A DNA stretch of 64,000 nucleotides from Poecilobothrus nobilitatus. Taxonomy: Eukaryota > Arthropoda > Insecta > Diptera > Dolichopodidae. Location of the stretch: contig OX352773.1 in assembly GCA_947095535.1 (NCBI GenBank), positions 256,269,590-256,333,589 of the forward strand, given 5' to 3'. The position numbers and the translations under genes are program-made. Below are positions 49,690 to 61,689 of the stretch, piece after piece. Under the pieces are notes generated by a model, which was not told the origin of the DNA, did no database searches, and saw only the letters and a program-made list of their open reading frames with translations. The first letter of the stretch is position 1. Each line of letters begins with the position of its first letter.

Positions 49690-50840
49690 AGCAGAATTAG
49701 TGACAAAATTCTTAAACAAACTAGAAAAGAAACTATTTTAACTTTTAAAAACTATTTCTGAAGAAATTAAATAATTCATATAGGCACGGTTCATTCAGCT
49801 GTTCCTAACAAAAAGGACTGAAAACGTTTCATCTACTCCCAATCTATGGGTAATATATATAAATATGTATATGCTTAATAGGGAATAAAATATTAATTAT
49901 TATTTATTAAATTATGATTTGATTTCGAAATTATGTATGTATTATTATATTAAGGTTCATATTGTTTGTTTCATCTATTTTTTCACTATTCACATAAACG
50001 CAAAATTAAAAAATTCTGTAAGTTGAAAAAATATTGATCCGTATGTGGTATTTTTTGACTAAAGTTAAAAATGAAGCAATATTTAAATATATTAAAGAAA
50101 TGGAAATTGAATCTAATATTTATTAAGTTTTTGATTTACTGATAAAATTCTATAAATTCTATCATGTAAGCAATTCCGTCTGTTTACACTGGTTGCATTA
50201 TTCAGTTGCAACTTTTTCTTTTTCTTTCCCACTTTCTCACTTCTCCCAAAACAAAAATTTAAAAATGAAAATACGTGAAATTCCGAAAACCTTTATTCAT
50301 TTTTGCTAACCAAAATTTAGCTGCTTTAGCTGTTGCGACTTACAAGTCAGCAATACATGTAAACTATTCTTTGGCAAAGTTAAAAACTTATTTTTCTCAT
50401 GTTTCAAAATATTTCAGTAAAATTAAATACCTATATTACATATGCATAATAATATAAAATAATAAAGGTAGTTAATCTTAAATTAATATCTATATTTTTG
50501 TAAATATTTATGTATATAATGTAACTATTTTTTGAATAAATATAAGTTTTTTTTATTTACATAAATGAAAATTAAAAAGTTAGTACATACTACTCCCACT
50601 TTATCGTTACAAATAAAAATTTATCTTTTTTATATTTATGTTTAAAATTATAGTTTACAGTAATTTTTTTTGTTTTGCTTTCCACTCCCTATAAGGAGCT
50701 ACTAAGCTTCAGTTTCTGGAAGTTATAATTTAATTAAGGCGTTAATTGCTTGGATGTAGATATTGTACAAAAAAGACTATGAGACGTAAATATTTTTGTT
50801 TTTACGCCATCTACCTATTTTCTATACAAGAATTACTTTA
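49690..50840. other. Intergenic stretch
   Basis: No gene is supported. The frame at 50,275-50,457 has no recognisable family features. Confidence 0.4.
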
Positions 50841-51099
50841 TTATGTACTAGCAGAGTACCCGGCGTTGCCCGGAGTATTTTATTGGCTTTATGAAATAAA
50901 AATTATTAACTTTTGTTTCTGCGTTAATATAGTTTAATTAATATAGTTAACTTATTACCATGCATTTACAGATGCTGGTAGTTTATATTATATTTTTTAT
51001 TAGATTTAGTTAAATTGAATAAACAGAGTCAAGAATTAGAGACAATTCTTCTACAAAAAATTTTAAAGGGAATCAATAATCTATTGAGTACACAATTAC

Positions 51100-51480
51100 G
51101 GCGAAGTGAATCTCCACAATATATTCGTTAATACCGAAACATAAAATTGCATTTCAATTATAAAAGACCATGATGTAATACATTTTTTTTCGTAAATAAT
51201 GTCACTTCATGCTTTTGTGAATTATCCTTCTAAGCACAATTTGAAAAATTTGCTATTAGGTTCGCTCTATCCCTCCGTCTGTTTACAAAACTTATATATT
51301 CGTTAATATTCATTAATACCGAAACATAAAATCGTATTTAAATTACAAAAGACCATAATGCAATCAATTTTTTTTTGTAAATAATGTCACTTCATGTTTT
51401 GGAGAATTATCCTTTTAACCACATTTTGAAAGATTTGTTATTAAGTTCGCTCTGTCCCTCCGTCTGTTAAAATTTATATA
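51100..51480 (+). repeat. 185-bp direct duplication
   Basis: TACCGAAACATAAAAT starts at 51,132 and again at 51,317. Each unit continues through GTAAATAATGTCACTTCATG to a TCCCTCCGTCTGTT pyrimidine block. That block is the same kind as the (GTCY)n tracts of the mini-me-like elements. Confidence 0.8.
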
Positions 51481-52249
51481 CTGTTTAATAAAGAGCAATA
51501 AAATATTAACTATGCGTAGGTTTCTTAAAAGAGTAATGTTGTAGAACAACTTTTTTATGTACCCTCATCGTTGGAGATCCTACAGCACCGACAGCTCTTC
51601 AAATTTTGAAAAAACTTCTTTTTAAATGCGTACATTTCAGGTTCTGTTTAACATATTTTCAATATAAAAAATACATGATTGTTTTTTACCTTTATAAATC
51701 AACCAGAATTTTTTTACCTTTAGTTTTTCTAATTATGTTTCCTAATTGATTGGCTAAAAATATGTATGTAATATGTATGTTTAAATATGTATGTACTATA
51801 AATAAATTATGTACAGAAATGTGAATATGTTTTCTAATTTAATTGATAAAGTTTATAGTATTTTTAAATATACGGATATTATACATACTATATGCACATA
51901 TTTGAATATTTTATGGGAAACATGTTATACACATGCATTTTATATAGGTAGACCACATGTAAAGACCACATGTAAGTAATGCATTTCTGAATGATAACAT
52001 GATGATTGTCTAATGTAGGAGATTGTTTCTGTTTTTAAACAACGGCCGAAAATGTTATGTTGTTAAGACTTAAACACAGTATTCTTAAGATACTTAATAA
52101 GGTTAGTTTAATTACTGTTCTATATTAGAAATTTGCATTGAAAGGTTTTTATGGAATATTAGAAACAGTATAGATAAAAGTAAAGAATGTTGGAAATATC
52201 TTTTTAATAATAATAAAAAAACACAAAATTAGGCAAAATATTATTAATA

Positions 52250-53420
52250 AGTGCTCGTGCGGAAATGGGTTACCAAACGTTAACAAACATTTTGTCACAG
52301 GCCTAATTTAGAACCATTCTGCCAAATTAGACAGAAATTAGAAACAAAAATTTTTTTTTGACAGTCTATCGTGTCGAAATGTGTTAATGTCTCACAACAA
52401 AATTTATTGAATGAGTTTGTCTGCCAAAGTGCAATACTTGTACAAATTTTCAATTGGTCAAATCGTTTAAGTACAACAATAAAAAATGAGAATTTCATGG
52501 CCTGAAGCCTGATGAGTTAATGTATCGTAACCAAATAAACTCAGAAAGCTTTTGTTATAAAGACCTACACTTTTGTAAATTTTTAACTCAATTGGTAAAA
52601 CCGTTTAAGTGCGACAACAAAGAAATTAAAAATTTTTATTGAGCCCTGGTGCCGAAACGGGTTAATGGATCGTAACCAAATCACCTCAGTGAGCTCCTGT
52701 GGTAAAGAGCTACACTTTTGTAAATTTTCAATTCAATTGGCAAAACCGTTTAAGCGCGACAACAAAGAAATTGAAAAATTTCATTGAGTCCTGGTGCCGA
52801 AACGGGTTAATGGATCGTAACCAAATCGACTCAGTAAGCTCCTGTTGTAAAGAGCTACACTTTGATAAATTTTTAACTCAATTGGTCAAACAGTTTAAGT
52901 GCGACAACTAAGTAAATTACAAAACTTCAGTGACCCCTGGTGCCGAAACGGGTTAATGGATCGTAACCAAATCACCTCAGTGAGCTCCCGTGGTAAAGAG
53001 CTACACTATTGTAAATTTTCAACTCAATTGGTCAAACCGTTTAAGCAGGACAACAGAAACATTTAATGAACTTCGTTCGGCTCTCGTGCCCGAACGGGTT
53101 ACCGGATCTCCATGAAAATTTGTCACAGGCTTTTTTTTAGACCATAAAACCACCGTACAAAATTGGACATAAATCGGAAACAAAAAATTTTTTGGAAGCC
53201 CGCCGGGCCGAATCCGGGTAACATATTGAATCCAAATTTCTTCGGTACCCGTCCAATGATAAGAAGAATATTTGTCCAAATTTTCAACTCAATCAATTAA
53301 ACCGTTTAGGCAGGACAACGAAAAAACGAAACGGCTTTAAATGGCTCTCGGGCCGCAATGGGTTAATGCACCGAAATGCGATATAGCCTATAACACTTTC
53401 CGGGGTCGTAGGAACGTTCC
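52250..53420 (+). repeat. 145-146 bp tandem array, about nine units
   Basis: The anchor GCCGAAACGGGTTAATGG or a variant lies near 52,259, 52,373, 52,506, 52,651, 52,796, 52,942, 53,088, 53,207 and 53,352. Spacing is 145-146 in the best units and shorter (114-133) where units are deleted. Each unit runs through CGTAACCAAATCACCTCAGT, GAGCTACACTTTTGTAAATT, ACTCAATTGG and AAACCGTTTAAG. Central units are closely similar and outer ones more diverged, a normal pattern for unequal exchange. Confidence 0.88.
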
Positions 53421-53519
53421 TGCAAAATTTGGTTGCAATCGGACTGGTGGTTTTTACGTGAAAAGGGCACAAACAAACAAACAAACAAACAGAATTTCTT
53501 CCTTATTTATTAGATGACC

Positions 53520-54975
53520 ATAAAGTAACTATATACTATAAGTATAAGTAATTACATATATAGTTACTTTATGGTATGACAATTATGATATTAATATTAT
53601 AAGTTATATGTAAAAAGTAAAGGAAGAAGTTTTAATTAAAATAAAAAGGAAAATAATTAACTTTACATATGTATGTATGTACATACTTATTTTTTATTTA
53701 ATAATTATGTATATTATACTATAATTATATATTATAAATAAAATCGATATTATTATTAATTATTACTACATAATCTATTTGAATAAAAAGCCGGTGTCTT
53801 AACTACTCACCATTGGTTACTATAACTTTGGCTTTACAGTGAAATAATAATTAAATAATATAAATATATATAAATTATGTTAAATAATATACATATAATC
53901 AAATTTCGCCATGCTGGTTCCACTTTACACCTACATTCATACATACATATATCATATTACCAAATCCAAAATTTGTACTTTTCAATGTAATATTCAAAGA
54001 GATCAATTCAAATCATTCAAATGATAAAATTTCAACATAATATGATAATATACTAAAACTATCTTAACATAGCGATGATAAAGCATGGTATACAATTATA
54101 CAATATTTAATAAGTACATTTTTATTGAAAAAAGAAAATTTTTAAATAAAACTAATAATTTTTTGATAATCGATTAAATATTACGGTTTCAAGTTTTTTT
54201 AAAACATAGGATGCATACATATTAAGAGTAGGTACTACCACTAGCAATAGTACTAAATAAATACAATAAGATACATAAGTAAATGTACATATATACGAGT
54301 AGTTTCAAATTTTCCTATCTAATATAATAAATGTTCTAAAAAGTGTTAAAAGTGACCTGAAAAAGAGATACTAATTGAATAATTAAATTCTTATTAGAAG
54401 TTCTCTTTTGCATGTTAAATTCTTTATGTATATAAAAGTGAGAAAATTAAATGATAATGATAGATCCTAAAGGGAATCTTATTTAAAATTTCTATACATA
54501 GTTGATGCGTTGTCAAAGTAAATTATAAATAAATTTAATTTTTTTTTCTTTTTAATGTATTTATACAGAAAGTCTAAAAATTTTATTCCGATTTTTTTTT
54601 GTCCATTTGCATTCATAATTTTTTCCCTTTAAAGGTCGAAAATTGTCTATTTTTTATTATTTTTTTGGAAAAAAAAAAAAAACAAAATTATATTGTTTTT
54701 GGTATTAACAGATACTGGTAAATAACTTTATTACATTTTTTGTTTTTATATTTTTTCTTTATTTATATGTAAATTTTAATTTTATTTTATACATATTCAA
54801 ATTTAAGTAAATACCATAATACACATTTTTTGCAAGACAGTGTGGCCTCCGCCTTAAAATGAAGAAGTCACAATAATATCAATTTTTTGTATTTACATTC
54901 GAAATAAGTAATTGACAAAGAAGTTCAGATTTGCAATGGATTTGGCATTTGGCTTTTTATTATTTCAACTTTAAA
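53520..54975. other. Intergenic AT-rich stretch
   Basis: No gene or structured repeat was recognised. At 53,523-53,573 the phrase ATAAAGTAACTATATA is answered by TATATAGTTACTTTAT, a small inverted repeat right after the preceding element. Confidence 0.4.
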
Positions 54976-54980
54976 AAATG

Positions 54981-55050
54981 GAACGTCGGTCGCCTAGTGG
55001 ATATTTTATTATTATTTTATAAAATTTGCTGTAAACACCGAGGGAGCGTA
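54981..55050 (+). mobile_element. Decayed tRNA-derived SINE head, copy 4
   Basis: GAACGTCGGTCGCCTAGTGG and GCTGTAAACACCGAGGGAGC match the SINE family. The middle is replaced by AT-rich bases and the B box is lost in a run of GGTAGG words (55,050-55,085). Confidence 0.65.
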
Positions 55051-55085
55051 GGTAGGAAAGGTAGGAGGGTAGGCGGGAGGTAGGA

Positions 55086-57828
55086 AATTTACAGTAAATT
55101 TAAAATTTTTCGAAAATTTTGATGTTCAAAAACTTAAATTTACGATATTATTTTGGTATTTTAGAACAGCATCAAGATTTCGGTCCGATTAATGTGATGT
55201 ATGTGGACCAGCTATATTTTTAAAATTAAGAAGAAAAAGTAAGGAATTTTTACTAACAGTTTAAAAACATATTAAGGGTAATTTCTATTATGTATAGTTA
55301 GTTCAAAAGGTTGTTTTTTTTTTTTGACAAATATGTGTTCATTTTTTTGTGATTCAACTGTTTAATAAAAATGTAAATAAAATTTTTGGCACAGAAAGAA
55401 AAAAAATTAAATATTTTATTTAAAAAAAAAACAAAACTCGCTTATCCCTTAAATCCGTTCAATTTTAGTGTAAAATCAGAACATATAAAAAACATCAAAA
55501 GAAATTTGCATAGATAAAATAATAAAAAAAAATAAATATTTGAATAATTTCATATTTTTATATTTTATACATATCAGTGACGAAGCGTCTGTATTTTAAG
55601 TTTAATATTTCCTTTGCCAAACAAGAATTTTAATCAAAAAACGAAAAATCATAACCAAACATTTTTATTAATTTCAGTTAAATTTTAATATTAAATATTA
55701 CAACTAAACAAAATTATTTCCTTTTGCTAGATATAAAACAAAAATAATTAAAGAAAAAATAAGAAACAAAAAACTTGTAGGTTTCAGATATTGAAATTGA
55801 ATAAAAATTGTTAAAATTTGACAAATTTAATAATGTAAGGTATATACTTATTAGTAGACATGCTAAAAGATTCGGTATGTATGTGGATCTTAACTGTAGA
55901 TTTTGCAGTGGAATTGACGCTATAGAAAGTCCAAACATAATTTTCGAAACCATCCCAGTATGTCAAAGAACATCTATATCTGACATAAATCTGAGAAATT
56001 TTCAAAGCTTCTTCCATCAGAATGACATCATCTTGGCATAAATCTTAGGAAACTTAATACCAACGCTTGTCAAATAGGTTTCCTACATTTTCAAGGTGCA
56101 CTATACGCACCTAGAGTTTAGTGATTACTGATGCGTTACCTTAGCCTTCATCAATAAAAAAAAAAGAAAAAAGATTTATCTATATACATTTACAAAGAAG
56201 GAAGTCATAAAAATTGAATTTAATGTTGTCTCAAAGAATATTATATAGAGCGATTTTCAGATTTTTTTTCCTTTTCCTTTGAATGTAAAAAGAAAAACAG
56301 AGTATCAATTTAAAGGCTATGGAATATCCTATGTACAGGTATGTAATTGTTTATTTTGCAAAAAAGAAAATACAGAATACCAGATATTTTAAAGACTCAT
56401 CACTGACATTTATGTACATTTATATATATATGTATACGTAAAATACTTGAATTCATTATGATGGACTTAGAGTTAATATTCACAAAAATAAAAACAAAAA
56501 GTGTTAAATAAAAATCATTTAATTAAAAAAAGGACAAAGTATAACGGAATAAGTAACAGGGTCATAAAGATAAAATAACAATTTTATAGTCAGGTTTACT
56601 TCAAAAGTAATTTATTTTATGATAACTGAAAATTATAAATAAAATTGATTTTATTAAAATTAGTACAATTTGAACCTTCTAATTTTTCAATATACCTACC
56701 TATACCTACTGACAGAACCGGCCCTTATAGAAGGATTTTTCAAAGTTTTAAAGTAAAAAATTTCCAAAGCATAAAAAAAATTGTTGTATATTTGCTAAAA
56801 AAAAATTAATGACATTAAATTAAAAATATAACGAATATGTTAAACCCTAATTATGCCAACAAAATACAAAACTTTTTATATAATTCAAAATTTTTTTTTG
56901 TGTAAACTTTTTGCGCGCAAAGTCTGTTTTTAAATTAAGTTTAACCGCTGACGAATATGTTATTTTTGTTACAAAACGAAATTAAGTGTTAAGATTTCAC
57001 CGACCTTTGGTTTTCTAACTTTGTGGTAGTTTTTTTTCCCATATTATAGAGTATATATAGGGAATGACTCCATCATAATATTTTTAAAAGGAAAACGTAA
57101 TAACAAGTTCATAAAATAATATTTCTAGAATATCTAATAATTTTAAAAAATAACAAACAAATCATAACCACAAATTTACATAGCCCTAATTTTATTCTAT
57201 ATTTTTTACTTTTCTATTTAAAAATTCCCTTACCGTTATATTTTACGTGATTTGAAATTTGATTTTTGGTCACAAGCAATTTCCATTAAAAAAATTTGGG
57301 AATATATTACATATATATGTATATATGTATATCATAATATATAATGATATAATAAATGTCTCAATGGATATAATAAACCGATTTTCTTTTTTCCAAAATA
57401 ATAAGTTGCATACATTTTTTTTAAATATGTATATATGTATGTACTAAAGAAAATTGGGTTGAAAATTTATGATAAAATTTTGATTTAATAATAATAGACC
57501 TTAAACAAAGATAAAATTATTATGGAGAGAAAATTTTGTTTTCTTTTACAATTCACGAGATAATGGAATTTAATGTTTTTATAAAGATTCTGTATATTTT
57601 TAATAAATGCAAAGTATAAGAATATATTTTTGAAAATATACCTATTACAATGAGAAAAATGATACATGCACTTAACACATATATAGCACCAGTTACATAT
57701 TTTAATCTTCCTCTTTATAAAGTCTAGATGATTTCGGCATTATAACATGTTAACCATAGAAAACGAGAAATTTAGGGGAAAGCAAATTAAATATACATAT
57801 ACGTGTACGTATAATATATATATATTTT
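55086..57828. other. Intergenic AT-rich region
   Basis: No credible gene. Frames on both strands at 55,714-56,041 overlap each other and have no recognised features. The sequence is otherwise ordinary AT-rich DNA with A/T runs. Confidence 0.4.
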
Positions 57829-58030
57829 ATTATTTTTAATTTATATATTTTTAAATCAAACAACCTTATAGTCTTTGTTTCGTTAATCTTTTTATTGTTA
57901 ATTTTAAATTTTACTGAGCGACGCGTTTCGAGCTCATTTACTCATTTTCAAGCTACTACTTATTACTAAGATTAATGAAACGAAGACTTATAAGGTTGTT
58001 TGATTTAAAAATATATAAATTAAAAATAAT
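57829..58030. repeat. Palindromic element with 62-bp arms
   Basis: The left arm 57,829-57,890 (ATTATTTTTAATTTATATAT then AAATCAAACAACCTTATAG) is repeated in inverse at 57,968-58,030 with very few mismatches. The 77-base centre contains GAGCGACGCGTTTCGAGCTC. It could be a tiny MITE or a recombination-made palindrome. The arms' near identity implies a young or converted structure. Confidence 0.85.
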
Positions 58031-58396
58031 ATTGCATTAGTCTCGTTCGTTCTCAGAAAAAACCTATATTTTAATATATATATATTATATAAACTAGAGA
58101 TATGATTGGGGAGAATTGAGATGCCCATTATCCCAAAATCGTTACCATGCAAATAAAGATTATAAAAAAATAGAATAAGTTTCAAATGCATATACATACA
58201 TATGTACATCTTAAGCACTATATTTCTTATATCTATATGTATTATGTTGAAGTACTGCGTAGAAAAACCGTATAATATTTTTAAGCACATTTTCAAAAAA
58301 TTTTGAAAAAATGTGCTTATTAGTTTCACTTTGTCCATCTGTCCGTGCGTCCGTCCCTCTGGATGTTTACAAAACTTCTACACCAATAAAATCTGA

Positions 58397-58482
58397 TCTG
58401 ACTCATGGCGTGGTTAAGTCGCCAACCTTTCAATCGAACCTTTCATTCGATCTTGGGTTCAAACCCCGGTCAGGTCATAAAT
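58397..58482 (+). mobile_element. tRNA-like SINE head of a second type
   Basis: GATCTGA pairs with TCAGGTC as a 7-bp acceptor stem. GGCG and CGCC form a perfect D stem, and GGGTTCAAACCCC is a full B box/T arm. Between them ACCTTTCA-TCGA is duplicated, so a regular anticodon arm is not formed and a working tRNA is unlikely. It continues directly into AAAACAAGTAAATG, the 5' end of the next mini-me-like element. Confidence 0.6.
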
Positions 58483-60835
58483 AAAAACAAGTAAATGTAA
58501 CAGTAAGTCGATGCAACCGACTTATTAATACCCTACACCCGAATAATTCGAATTAAATTAAAAATCCATAAGTGTTTTTGGCAGCTGCTTGAACTTCTTC
58601 CCTTTTCTGTCTTATTCAACTCGAATTTCAAGAACGTAAAAGAGGCATCCGCTTGGGATATGCTTGACACCCTTGTATAAAATTTTAAGTTTCTATTTTA
58701 ATTATTTTCGAAGATTGGTAGTCCTTGGGATGTTTGTGTCAGCTACCCGAATTGCCACTCCAATTCATCGAATCCATCTCAGGAACATAAAGAAAACTTG
58801 CCAGAACACCATTCTATTAAATTTAAAGGTTCTACTTTTGTTGGTTTTGGAGATATGCTCGTTGCTCTTGTGCTCGTCCGGAAGTTTCCAAAATACGAAC
58901 CCATGGTTCAAATTCTTTCAAATGTCAGTTTCCAATTTTACAGAAAAGGAAACATAACAGAACACCTTTGTACTAAAAATAAAAGTTCTATCTTTGTTGG
59001 TTGTGGAGATATACTCGTTTGCTCTGGGGCTCGTCCGGAAGCTTCCAAGATTTGAACCCATGGACCAAATCCTCACAAATTTCAGAAACATAAATCAAAC
59101 ATGAAGGAACACCATTCTGCCTAATTTAAAGGTTATATCTTTGTTGCATTTGGAGATAATATCATTTGCTCTGAGGCTCGTTCGGAAGCTTTCAAAATCC
59201 GAACCCAAGGACCAAATCCTCTCAAATTTCAGAGGCCTAAATCATACATGAAAGAACACCATTATGCCAAAAGTAAAGGTTATATCTTTATTGGTTTTGG
59301 AGATAATCTCATTTGCTCTGGGGCTAGTTCGGAAGCTTCCAAAACCAAACCCATGGACCAAATCCTCTTAAATTTCAGAGACATAAATCAAACACGAAAG
59401 AACACCATTGTACCAAATTCAAAGGTTCTACCTTTGTTCGTATTGGATATAATCTCATTTGCTCTGCGGCTCGTTCGGAAGCTTCCAAAATTCGAATCCA
59501 CGGTTCAAATTCTTTCAAATTTAAACCCATGGCCAAATCCTCTCAAATTTCAGAGACTTAAATCAAACATGAAAAAACACCATTCGGCCAAATTTAAAGG
59601 TTATATATTTGTTGTTTTTGGAGATAATCTCATTTGCTCTGGGGCTCGTTCGGAAGCTTCCAAAATCCAAACCCATGGACCACATCCTCTTAAATTTTAG
59701 AGACATAAATCAAACTGGAAGAAACATCATTATAAAAAATTTAAAGGCTCTATCTTTATTCGTTTTGGAGATAATCTCGTTTGCTCTGGGGCTCGTTCGG
59801 AAGTTTCCAAAACCCGAACCCATGGACCAAATCTTCTCACATTTCAGAGACTTAAATAAAACATGAAAGAACACCACCCTGCCAAATTTAAAGGTTATAT
59901 CTTTGTTGGTTTTGGAGATAATCTCATTTGCTCTGGTGCTCGTTCGGAAGCTTCCAAATCCAAACCCATGGACCAAATCCTCTTAAACTTCAGAGGCCTA
60001 AATCATACATGAAAGAACACCATTCTGCCAAAAGTAAAGGTTATATCTTTATTGGTTTTGGAGATAATCTCATTTGCTCTGGGGCTCGTTCGGAAGCTTC
60101 CAAATCCAAACCCATGGACCAAATCCTCTTAAATTTCAGAGACATAAATCGAACGGGAAGGAACGTCATTGTACAAAATTTAAAGGTTCTATCTTTGTTG
60201 GTTTTGGAAATAATCTCATTTGCTCTGGTGCTCGTTCGGAAGCTTCCAAAACCCAAACCCATGGACCAAATCCTCTTAAATTTCAGAGACATAAATCGAA
60301 CGGGAAGAAACATCATTGTACAAAATTTGAAGGTTCTATCTTTGTTGCTTTTGGAAATAATCTCATTTGCTCTGGTGCTCGTTCGGAAGCTTCCAAAACC
60401 CAAACCCATGGACCAAATCCTCTTAAATTTCAGAGACATAAATCGAACGGGAAGAAACATCATTGTACAAAATTTGAAGGTTCTATCTTTGTTGCTTTTG
60501 GAGATAATCTCGTTTGCGGAGATTATCTCCAAAAGCCCGGAATCATTCGGAAGCTTCCAGAATCCGAACCCATGGACGGATTTTGTCCAGATTCGAACTT
60601 AGCCTTTCTTTCGTAATTAGTAACCTACTATATAAATTTCATCAAGATAGCATCATTATTTTTTGAGTTATCGTGCGTACGGACGGACGGACGGACGGAC
60701 ATCGCTAAATCGACTCCGGCGGTGATCCTGATTCAGAATATATATACATGTCTATACCTAACTCGCTTCCTTTTGGTGGTTACAAACACCATACCAAAGT
60801 TAATATACCCTATACTTTAAGTGTAGGGTATAAAA
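58483..60835 (+). mobile_element. Mini-me-like element carrying a satellite-like array
   Basis: The 5' part reads AAAACAAGTAAATG, then the hairpin AAGTCGATGCAACCGACTT (6-bp stem) and ATACCCTACAC (58,528-58,538). The 3' part holds GTACGGACGGACGGACGG (about 60,676-60,700), GATCCTGATTCAGAATATAT (60,723-60,743), CTCGCTTCC, GGTTACAAACACC, and closes with a fold-back ATACCCTATACTT...AAGTGTAGGGTAT ending at 60,831. ATACCCTACAC is thus inverted at the two ends. The layout equals copies A and B, but the middle is a 146-147 bp tandem array. No gene. Confidence 0.78.
58700..60605 (+). repeat. 146-147 bp tandem array, about twelve units
   Basis: The anchor CCATGG or a variant lies at 58,901, 59,058, 59,205, 59,351, 59,498, 59,673, 59,820, 59,966, 60,112, 60,259, 60,406 and 60,570. 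Most spacings are 146 or 147. Units read TTTTGGAGATAATCTCATTT, GCTCTGGGGCTCGTTCGGAA, GCTTCCAAAACC, CAAATCCTCTTAAATTTCAG, ACATAAATC. Because 147 is a multiple of three, frames run open through several units on both strands. These are not proteins. The last complete units (60,112-60,480) are almost identical, and the first are diverged. Confidence 0.93.
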
Positions 60836-60839
60836 AATA

Positions 60840-61137
60840 TGTAGTACTTTTATATCGTAATAATGTATATCGTATAATTAATAGTAGTAATAATAACATT
60901 AATAATATTAATAATAATAATAGTAATAGTAATAATAACAATACATAATTATAATAATAGTAATAATAATATTAGCTGCTACAGTGGGGCTATCTTTGGT
61001 TATATCATGCAAGTAAGGTGTTATATACTGCTGCACGTTGTAATCCACGGATGGCGCTGACTCTGTAGTAAAATAATAACAATAATAATAATAATAGTAA
61101 TAATAATAATAATAGTAATAGTAATAATAATAATAAT

Positions 61138-61201
<64 letters not shown>

Positions 61202-61480
61202 GTAATAATAATAATAATAGTAATAGTAATAATAACAATAATTATAATAATAATAATAGTTATAATAATAATAGCTACTACAGTGGAGCTATCTTTGGCT
61301 AAGAATACTAATACCAATAATAATAACCGCTACAGTGACAGTGGGGGTTGCCTTCAATAATTACCTCATGTAGTTATTATATACTACTACTACATGTTGT
61401 AACTGTTGTGACGGCTTTAGTCACTGTTAGCAAAATAGTAATAATAATAGGCGGATTCATTGTTTCCTTACAGTCCCACT
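60840..61480. repeat. (AAT)n microsatellite tract with imperfect 300-bp duplication
   Basis: AATAATAAT runs occur at 60,880-60,975 and, for about 220 bp, at 61,066-61,285. They are separated by related non-simple segments: GCTACAGTGGGGCTATCTTT, then GCACGTTGTAA (60,977-61,050), recurs as CTACAGTGGAGCTATCTTTG, CATGTTGTAA (about 61,275-61,402). The antisense poly-Ile frame at 61,021-61,317 is a translation of this tract. Confidence 0.85.
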
Positions 61481-61675
61481 CCCAATTCAATGTTTCCATA
61501 TCCATTTCCTATCCTTTCCTATCCCTACTCCCTAGCCAATACGCTGCGTTCGCAGGTAAGGGTTTCATCCCATTATATTGCCTAAAGGGGGAGGTGGGTT
61601 TAGTCAGTAAGAATCTGACACTACCAAGGGGGACATTCTTGGTGTCTTTGGAAGATTCCCACCTCCCATAGGAAA
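61480..61675 (+). repeat. GC-richer dispersed repeat
   Basis: CCATTTCCTATCCTTTCCTA, AATACGCTGCGTTCGCAGGT, AGGGTTTCATCCC, ACACTACCAAGGGGGACATT and GGAAGATTCCCACC stand out from the AT-rich setting and match the older copy at 19,080-19,296 in order. The frame 61,348-61,671 spans it, but homology to a non-coding repeat argues against a gene. The element type is unknown. Confidence 0.55.
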
Positions 61676-61689
61676 AAAAAAATTTTAAC

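Larger units (their letters stand above)
50846..53517 (+). mobile_element. Element with CCCGGCGTTGCCCGG head and internal tandem array
   Basis: It starts ACTAGCAGAGTACCCGGCGT then TGCCCGGAGTA and ends with (ACAA)n followed by CAGAATTTCTTCCTTATTTA, TTAGAT (about 53,470-53,517). Such ACTAGC...CCGG heads are ones I recall as widespread in arthropod genomes, but I cannot name the family. Inside are a 185-bp direct duplication (51,100-51,480) and a 145-146 bp tandem array (52,250-53,420). The sequence has higher GC than its surroundings. Frames in the array are not genes. Confidence 0.65.

Noticed and set aside
52250..53420. CRISPR-like array
   Set aside because: Units are contiguous 145-bp tandem repeats without short repeats separated by unique spacers, and the genome is eukaryotic.
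55714..56041. Overlapping frames on both strands as small genes
   Set aside because: They shadow one another, have ordinary AT-rich composition, no family features and no splice or promoter support.
57890..57968. Hammerhead-like ribozyme in the palindrome centre (minus strand CTTGAAAATGAG...CTCGAAAC)
   Set aside because: The GAAAC part is present but the required CTGANGA core is not, so the fold is not supported by sequence.
58397..58482. Functional tRNA gene
   Set aside because: Acceptor, D and T parts pair, but the anticodon region contains a duplicated segment and no regular arm, so it is listed as a SINE-like head.
60041..60616. Open frames of 163-224 codons on both strands in the 58.7-60.6 kb array
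   Set aside because: They arise because the 147-bp unit is a multiple of three and stop-poor. They are open on both strands, repeat every 49 residues, lack any known domain and shift frame at every 146-bp unit.
61021..61317. 98-residue poly-isoleucine frame
   Set aside because: It is a translation of an (AAT)n microsatellite.
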